Notes under the pieces: generated by a model
Told to the model about the DNA's origin: nothing
Database searches by the model: none
What the model saw: only the letters and a program-made list of their open reading frames with translations
Source: Shiella aurantiaca
Lineage (GTDB): Bacteria; Bacteroidota; Bacteroidia; Cytophagales; Cyclobacteriaceae
Assembly (NCBI GenBank): GCA_030412945.1
Contig: JAUHJS010000002.1
Coordinates: forward strand, 604,701-668,700
DNA length: 64,000 nucleotides
Direction: 5' to 3'
Part shown: piece by piece, positions 59,407 through 64,000 of the stretch
How positions within the stretch are numbered: the stretch's first letter is position 1
How the letters are laid out: each line of letters begins with the position of its first letter
Program-made: the position numbers and the translations under genes

Positions 59407-59526
59407 GGGGCAGCGGCCGGGCTTTCGCTACTCGCCCCTCACGCACAAGGCCATGGGGGCCTGTCTGCCGATAGGCAGGCTGAAACATGCCGCTAGGCAA
59501 GCTCAATCCCTGCTGCGGCTCATCCG
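59407..59526 (+). repeat. GC-rich dispersed repeat, copy C
   Basis: Longest copy; includes the internal hairpin CCTGTCTGCCGATAGGCAGG. Matches copy B at 53589 almost perfectly in its first 50 bases and copy A at 27617 in reverse. The remaining gap to 59919 holds no gene. Confidence 0.75.
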
Positions 59527-59919
59527 TCAGCTTTTCTTATTGAAGGGTTTTATACTATTTAAGTGGATATTTTTTGGAGTGTAATGCCATTTGAAAACAT
59601 GGCATTTTTTATTTCAAGCGTATGAAACGGTTATCATATTCACAAATTATTATGTTTTTTAGTGAATATAAGCTCTTGAATGTATCCATTAATCTCCAAT
59701 CTTCAAGAGCCTTTGGTCGTTTTTATGGTGATTATCTACAACATGAGGTTTATGCTCTGCTCTTCCAAAATTGGGCGCATTTGTACAATGAGTGAACTTT
59801 TTCCAAGTAAGCGATTTACTTTGCCTTAGTCGGTTTTAGGGCTTTCTGTGCGACCAAGCCGCGCAGCCATAGGCCTAGCCTTCCGTGTGTTTTTTTTGAC
59901 CTATATTCCTCTATTAACT

Positions 59920-60927
59920 ATGTTCAGGTATTTCTTTGGCCTTGTTTTTATTACATTTCTTGCCACTCAGCCTTTGCAGGCTCAAACTTTTACTCAGGTT
60001 TCCAGCCCTACTTGTACCACGCCCACAGCTGGCAGTCCCTATAGTTTTACCGCTCAAATGGTGGTTTCTAATCTTACCATCACGCCTACTTTTGTATGTG
60101 GTATCGGGGTGAGTTATGCCTTCTCTTTCGATGCGGTAATGACCATGTCGGGGTCCAATATGCCCCCAAGCGTAAATGCCAATATAGCCGTGAATATCAA
60201 AATTGATGGTACAAGTATAAATGCTTATGTTATAGGGAACGTAAGTTCCGATGGCGTTTCTGTTGCCTTCTCGGGAACGAATTGGGAGGCAGGGAACTAT
60301 TGCACTGGCAATGTGGTAACAATCGAAATCGATGAGGTGCTAAGTATTTGGAACGGCCCTTGTATCCAGAATGATCCTTTGCCTATCGAGCTAGGCTATT
60401 TTGAGCCCAAGCTTACCCAAAAAGGGACGGTAAACGTAAAATGGCAAACCCTTACAGAAACTAATAATGCCTATTTTATTATATCGCGCTCTCATGATGG
60501 AAGCGAATGGCAAACGCTGGCCCAGGTGCCTGGCAGTGGCGATACCCGCGGAGCGGTGGAGTATGAATATGTAGACGAGGCACCTTTGTATGGGCTCAAC
60601 TATTATCAACTTGCCCAAGTGGACTATGATGGTGCCTCGGAGACATTTCCCATGAAAAAGATTATATATGAAAATGCCTCCAACATCCGTTTTTTTCCCA
60701 ATCCGCTTAGCCAAACCCTCTTTCTACAAGGGTATACTTCGCCATTGGAAGAGGTGTACCTTAGCGATTTACAAGGAAATAAAATTAAATTGATACGGAC
60801 TGCGCATACCTCCGGGCTCAACCAATACGCGCTTCCGGCTTTGGCTCAGGGCATGTATGTATTAGAGGCCTATGATGCCCGCTATCAGCGGATACTAACC
60901 GAAAAAGTATGGGTACAAGCCCAATAA
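59920..60927 (+). CDS. secreted protein with type IX secretion sorting domain
   Basis: 335 residues from MFRYFFGLVFITFLATQPLQ, a Sec signal cut after AQA-like QAQ; the 24 codons before it are not used. An N-terminal low-complexity, Thr/Ser-rich beta domain with paired cysteines (CTTP, FVCGIG, YCTG, GPCIQ) is followed by an Ig-like segment (LPIELGYFEPKLTQKGTVNV and YYQLAQVDYDGASETF). The C-terminal 70 residues form a T9SS type A sorting domain (IRFFPNPLSQTLFLQGYT to KVWVQAQ). It is exported and probably attached to the surface. Function unknown. Confidence 0.8.
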   Translation: MFRYFFGLVFITFLATQPLQAQTFTQVSSPTCTTPTAGSPYSFTAQMVVSNLTITPTFVCGIGVSYAFSFDAVMTMSGSNMPPSVNANIAVNIKIDGTSINAYVIGNVSSDGVSVAFSGTNWEAGNYCTGNVVTIEIDEVLSIWNGPCIQNDPLPIELGYFEPKLTQKGTVNVKWQTLTETNNAYFIISRSHDGSEWQTLAQVPGSGDTRGAVEYEYVDEAPLYGLNYYQLAQVDYDGASETFPMKKIIYENASNIRFFPNPLSQTLFLQGYTSPLEEVYLSDLQGNKIKLIRTAHTSGLNQYALPALAQGMYVLEAYDARYQRILTEKVWVQAQ

Positions 60928-61201
60928 AAGCTAACATTAAGCAGCCCTTCTCTTTGCCTTTTGCCACACATGCCTTCTTCTAAATTTGTGTAGCCCAAAA
61001 AGCTAAGCATGTTTTTGGAAAAAGGTAAGCATCTTTTGCACAAAACATAGGCATCCGTTCGGGAAAACATAGGTATGTTTTTCCCAGCCCACGGAAATGG
61101 CCCCTTGAGCGAATTAAGGCGGTTTTTCTATTTGGTTTTTGTATGCTCAAAACCCTGTCCTGCGGTGTGCTAAGCGAATTAATAAACGGCTATTTTTTTA
61201 C
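60928..61201. other. gap without a gene
   Basis: Contains several near-repeats of AAAACATAGGYAT-type words (61045-61080) and, at about 61150-61175, a degraded match to the sequence left of element E1 (CCCTGTCCTGCGGTGTGC). No frame is convincing. Confidence 0.45.
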
Positions 61202-61287
61202 AATGGCGAATATCTCCTATATTTAGTAGGTATAATCGCCATAATATGGCGATTATACGGTAGTTAAGCACAATATTAACAAGACAG
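61202..61287 (+). repeat. shared upstream element, copy E2, with perfect palindrome
   Basis: Same 25 starting bases as E1 (53765). The central palindrome is perfect here: 13-bp arms TATAATCGCCATA / TATGGCGATTATA around one A (61231-61257). The tail is TACGGTAGTTAAGC then AAGACAG. GTTAAGC fits an integron core site GTTRRRY. Confidence 0.7.
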
Positions 61288-61304
61288 AACGATAGATATT
61301 CAAA

Positions 61305-63449
61305 ATGAAAATAGACATTCATACACATACGAAAAAAATAAAACAAGGCGACTCAGAAAATCGCAATGTTGACGTGTCTAAGTTCACTGACATAATTAAC
61401 AAGACTGATGTTAAGATTTTAGCCATTACAAATCACAATCATTTTGACAACGAACAATACGTTCAATTCAAAAATAGCGTTGATGGAACTTGTCAAATTT
61501 GGCCTGGTGTAGAGTTTGACATTCTCGAAGAAGACCGAAAAGCACATTTAATCATAATTGTAAATCCAAAAAATTCTGAAGCTTTTGAAAGAAGAGTAAA
61601 TGAAGTTATTGGTTCTATTTCCCCAGACGCTTTCAATATAAGTATTGACGATGTTGTAAGTAAGTTCATTGAATTTGATACGATTTTTATTGCACACTAT
61701 CACTCTAAGAAACCGAATTTAGCAGATAAAGACGTAGAAAAACTAGTTAGCTTAGTTTCTAATTCAAAAAGAGTTTTAAAAGAAGCATCAAACTCAATTT
61801 CAGCAGGTATTTATATAAATCACGGGCACAACTCAATTCATGGGTCAGATGTTCAAAATTGGGATAACTATGTCAGCGATTCTAAAAATTTACCTGAATT
61901 GAGATTACCTGTTGAAAGCTTTGAACAGTTCTGTTTGCTTTTAGATAAGGACGATGTAACCATTAAAACAATTCTTGACAAGAAAACTAAAGAATCTATA
62001 CAAATTACACCATTTGGCATTGCGGAGCTAATAAATCTAGAAATTTACAATGACATAAACATTCTTTTTGGCTCAAAAGGAACTGGAAAGACTGAAATTC
62101 TAGATGCACTTTCGACCTATTACAATGGTAAAGGATTTAACACCAAAGTTTATAAATCTAATGAAAACAAACTTGAAGTTGTTTTTGACTTAAAGGGTAA
62201 TCAATTTAACATTGATATCGAAGAGTTAGGAATTGATGATTGTTCTGAAGAGTTAAGTTTAATAAGAAATGCAACCGAAAAAAGCGTAACTAGTTTATCG
62301 GCATATCATCGTTATTATTCTGACGAGTCTAAAAATAAAATAGCTAAAACAATTAAAGTAAATCAATTTACGCTTCTTGACGAAAGTTCACCTAAAAGAA
62401 GTTTTGATGATGTTAAAAGCTACTTGAGACAAATCTCAGAATTTAAAAATGACATCAGTACAAACATAAAACTTAAAGAAATTGTTGGGGATGAATTGTT
62501 AGAAGAATTAGATAACATTATCGACAGAATTTTAGAAAAACTGAATTCTGAGTCCGGAACTCGTTTTATTGACTATAAAGCGATTAACTTTTTTAATAAG
62601 TTGATTCAGGTTTTCGTGAATGAAATCGCACGAAAAACTGGTCAAGCAGCAAAGCCTACAAAAACTGGATTTAGTGAATATGCAAGTAACAGAATAGCAA
62701 TTGAAAAGGCAATTAAAAAGATTCAAGAAAATATCGCAATAGTTATTCCGCCTCACATCGAAGAAGTAGGAGACTTAGGCGACAAAGGAAAATTATATTG
62801 TCAAACCAATTTAATATTTCAAAATGGATCAATTGCTGATTCGGAATACAGACATATTCAGTGTAAAACTAAAGAACCACAAAAAAAAGTAGCTTCACAG
62901 ATAGAATCAATTTCAAAGCACATTTATACAAATTCATTATTCGAAAAAATAGATGAACTCAATAAAATTGAAAGTGGAGATACAGTAGCATCAATCAAAG
63001 ATTTACTACTTTTTAATAGACATTTTTCACTTAACGGCAATGCTTATTCTCCATCTAATGGAGAATCTTCAATGGTCTTGCTACAAAATGAATTGAAGAA
63101 GGATAAAGAAATTTACCTAATTGATGAACCTGAAAAAAGTTTAGGAAATGATTATATAAGCGAGGTAATTGTTCCTCTTATAAAGGAAAAGGCAAAAAGT
63201 GGCAAAAGAGTAATTATTGCAACCCACGATGCAAATATTGCAGTTAGAACTTTACCATATAATTCTATTTACAGACTGCATAACGTAAACCAAAGCTGTT
63301 TCACATTCGTTGGGAATCCATTTACAAATAATTTAAAATGTATTAATGGAACTAAACCCGATTTGGATTGGAAATTAATTAGTATGAAAACATTAGAAGG
63401 TGGCAAAGCTGCTTTCGGAGAAAGAGGAAAAATATATGGCAACTCATAA
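61305..63449 (+). CDS. PHP-domain / SMC-like ATPase fusion (TrlF-like)
   Basis: 714 residues. N-terminal PHP metallo-phosphoesterase domain: DIHTHT at 4-9, ITNHNHF near 41-47, WPGVEFD with E70, IAHYHSKKP at 129-137 and HGSDVQNW at 179-186, so the metal ligands look intact. ABC/SMC ATPase: Walker A FGSKGTGKTE near 255-264, a helical insert (330-520), signature-like SPSNGESSM near 583, Walker B YLIDEPEKSLGNDYI at 604-618, and IATHDANIAV with the switch His near 641. This matches the TrlF-like PHP-ATPases, found in RNA-repair and defence neighbourhoods. AT-rich and cassette-like context. Confidence 0.8.
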   Translation: MKIDIHTHTKKIKQGDSENRNVDVSKFTDIINKTDVKILAITNHNHFDNEQYVQFKNSVDGTCQIWPGVEFDILEEDRKAHLIIIVNPKNSEAFERRVNEVIGSISPDAFNISIDDVVSKFIEFDTIFIAHYHSKKPNLADKDVEKLVSLVSNSKRVLKEASNSISAGIYINHGHNSIHGSDVQNWDNYVSDSKNLPELRLPVESFEQFCLLLDKDDVTIKTILDKKTKESIQITPFGIAELINLEIYNDINILFGSKGTGKTEILDALSTYYNGKGFNTKVYKSNENKLEVVFDLKGNQFNIDIEELGIDDCSEELSLIRNATEKSVTSLSAYHRYYSDESKNKIAKTIKVNQFTLLDESSPKRSFDDVKSYLRQISEFKNDISTNIKLKEIVGDELLEELDNIIDRILEKLNSESGTRFIDYKAINFFNKLIQVFVNEIARKTGQAAKPTKTGFSEYASNRIAIEKAIKKIQENIAIVIPPHIEEVGDLGDKGKLYCQTNLIFQNGSIADSEYRHIQCKTKEPQKKVASQIESISKHIYTNSLFEKIDELNKIESGDTVASIKDLLLFNRHFSLNGNAYSPSNGESSMVLLQNELKKDKEIYLIDEPEKSLGNDYISEVIVPLIKEKAKSGKRVIIATHDANIAVRTLPYNSIYRLHNVNQSCFTFVGNPFTNNLKCINGTKPDLDWKLISMKTLEGGKAAFGERGKIYGNS

Positions 63450-63732
63450 CGCAACAATTGAAAGAAAGGATAATGGTGCAACCCTCAAACTTGCACTTGG
63501 TTCAGATGAATTAACAATAGTACTTACGGAGGACAACCCAAATGAGGTTAAATCTGTTTTTAACAAACTATTGTCAAACTTAAAGAATGGTGAAATAGAA
63601 TTTACATTGATAGACACTACAGAAGATTTGTATTTCCATATTTGTAAAGAGTACATCACTCAATTAAACGCTGAACTAAAAAGCACATATAACGAGCTAA
63701 AAGACAATGGACTATTAAACGAAGTGGAATAA
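63436..63732 (+). CDS. small partner protein of the PHP-ATPase
   Basis: 98 residues from MATHNATIERKDNGATLKLA; the preceding 12 codons lie inside the ATPase gene and are ignored. It overlaps the ATPase end by 14 bp. The first half is beta-stranded (TLKLALGSDELTIVLTED), the second half helical (EVKSVFNKLLSNLKNGEIEF; HICKEYITQLNAELKSTYNE). No known family. Coupled translation suggests a complex with, or control of, the ATPase; an immunity or sensor role is possible. Confidence 0.65.
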   Translation: MATHNATIERKDNGATLKLALGSDELTIVLTEDNPNEVKSVFNKLLSNLKNGEIEFTLIDTTEDLYFHICKEYITQLNAELKSTYNELKDNGLLNEVE

Positions 63733-63739
63733 ATACTGT

Positions 63740-63873
63740 GCCTAACAGGCGTTTGGCTCAATGGCGGGTGAAGTGGTTAATTGAACTTTCTACCTCGCAT
63801 CAACTTTTGTGGTGTATTGACAGTTTTGTGCTCGGAAATCCGCCACTGCGCCAAGCGCCAAAACGTTGTGGGC
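63740..63873. repeat. integron attC-like inverted repeat after the PHP-ATPase unit
   Basis: Left arm GCCTAACAGGCGTTTGGCTC plus AATGGCGG (63740-63767). The right arm runs from CCGCCACTGCGCCAAGCGCC to CGTTGTGGGC (63840-63873). The reverse complement of the right arm aligns with the left one with small bulges, as in folded attC sites. The left end GCCTAAC fits RYYYAAC exactly; the right end GTTGTGG departs from GTTRRRY. No integrase gene is in the window. Confidence 0.5.
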
Positions 63874-64000
63874 AACCCCATCCGGACAAATTTGACCAAT
63901 TGTAGGCTCCCCCTTTTTAGTATGTATCTAAAGTAGACTTTTTTATATTCATTTTCAATCTATCATCAAAACATCAGGGACAGAGTGGAGCGTAGCGGAA

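Noticed and set aside
53589..59526. GC-rich repeats as a CRISPR array
   Set aside because: Copies are kilobases apart, in both orientations, with no regular spacers and no cas genes.
63893..63906. GGACAAATTTGACC near the window end as a seventh Rrf2-type operator
   Set aside because: 12 of 14 bases match one orientation, but no gene start is visible within the window and the site lies in cassette-border DNA, so chance cannot be excluded.

Overview
The window looks like a chromosomal segment of a Bacteroidota bacterium; the genus cannot be fixed from sequence alone. Evidence: start codons lack Shine-Dalgarno sequences, several promoters fit the phylum's -7 element TAnnTTTG, and the gene content includes a TonB receptor with a carboxypeptidase-regulatory-like N-domain, a type IX secretion C-terminal domain, DUF3667, menaquinone synthesis (menA) and a clade II, Sec-exported lipoprotein NosZ. 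No rRNA, tRNA or CRISPR array was seen.

Layout. 1-4.7 kb: arginine decarboxylase divergent from an arginase/agmatinase-family gene, then argS. 4.8-7.2 kb: an FtsX/MacB-type permease. 7.2-11.1 kb: an AT-rich, gene-poor stretch with a collagen-like lipoprotein and a flavin monooxygenase. 11.1-19 kb: housekeeping genes (kinase-like membrane protein, glutathione peroxidase, menA, universal stress protein, SUI1 factor, hutI) plus an IS3 transposase remnant. 19-23.2 kb: phenylacetyl-CoA epoxidase operon paaABCD under a TetR regulator. 23.6-28.4 kb: a gene broken by one stop codon, an outer-membrane-like protein, an Xre/DUF2975 pair, a secreted phosphatase-fold protein and an HPP membrane protein.

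28.4-53.6 kb is the most coherent part: a nitric oxide / anaerobic-life region. It holds OsmC, QueD, a truncated globin, a HlyIII protein, an unrecognised cysteine-rich 602-residue protein, two Fe-S-type Rrf2 repressors, hemerythrin, nadAB, a class III ribonucleotide reductase whose glycyl-radical segment is a separate 55-codon gene, the Fe-S repair protein RIC, a heme-copper-oxidase-like membrane protein, and a complete nos cluster (cytochrome c, fasciclin, nosZ, NosB-like, nosL, nosD, nosF, nosY) followed by a probable copper-supply set (CxGxCY membrane protein, TonB receptor, beta-propeller with CQCC, NnrS-like protein). A near-palindrome, GGATAAATTTGTCC, lies at six promoters here and usually contains the -7 box itself, so the Rrf2 proteins probably repress by blocking it. 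A second palindrome, TGACTTTGGTCA, upstream of osmC and the nos cytochrome suggests an additional CRP/FNR-type activator.

53.6-64 kb is accessory DNA: an ABC-type ATPase plus PD-(D/E)XK-like nuclease pair bracketed by 29-bp direct repeats, a PHP-ATPase fusion with a small partner followed by an integron attC-like inverted repeat, and a shared 85-bp upstream element in front of both pairs. Between them lie a CoA-transferase, an ArsR/metallo-beta-lactamase operon with its own operator, and a T9SS cargo protein. A GC-rich dispersed repeat family is scattered through this part and at 27.6 kb. The two ATPase pairs are candidate, possibly undescribed, defence modules.
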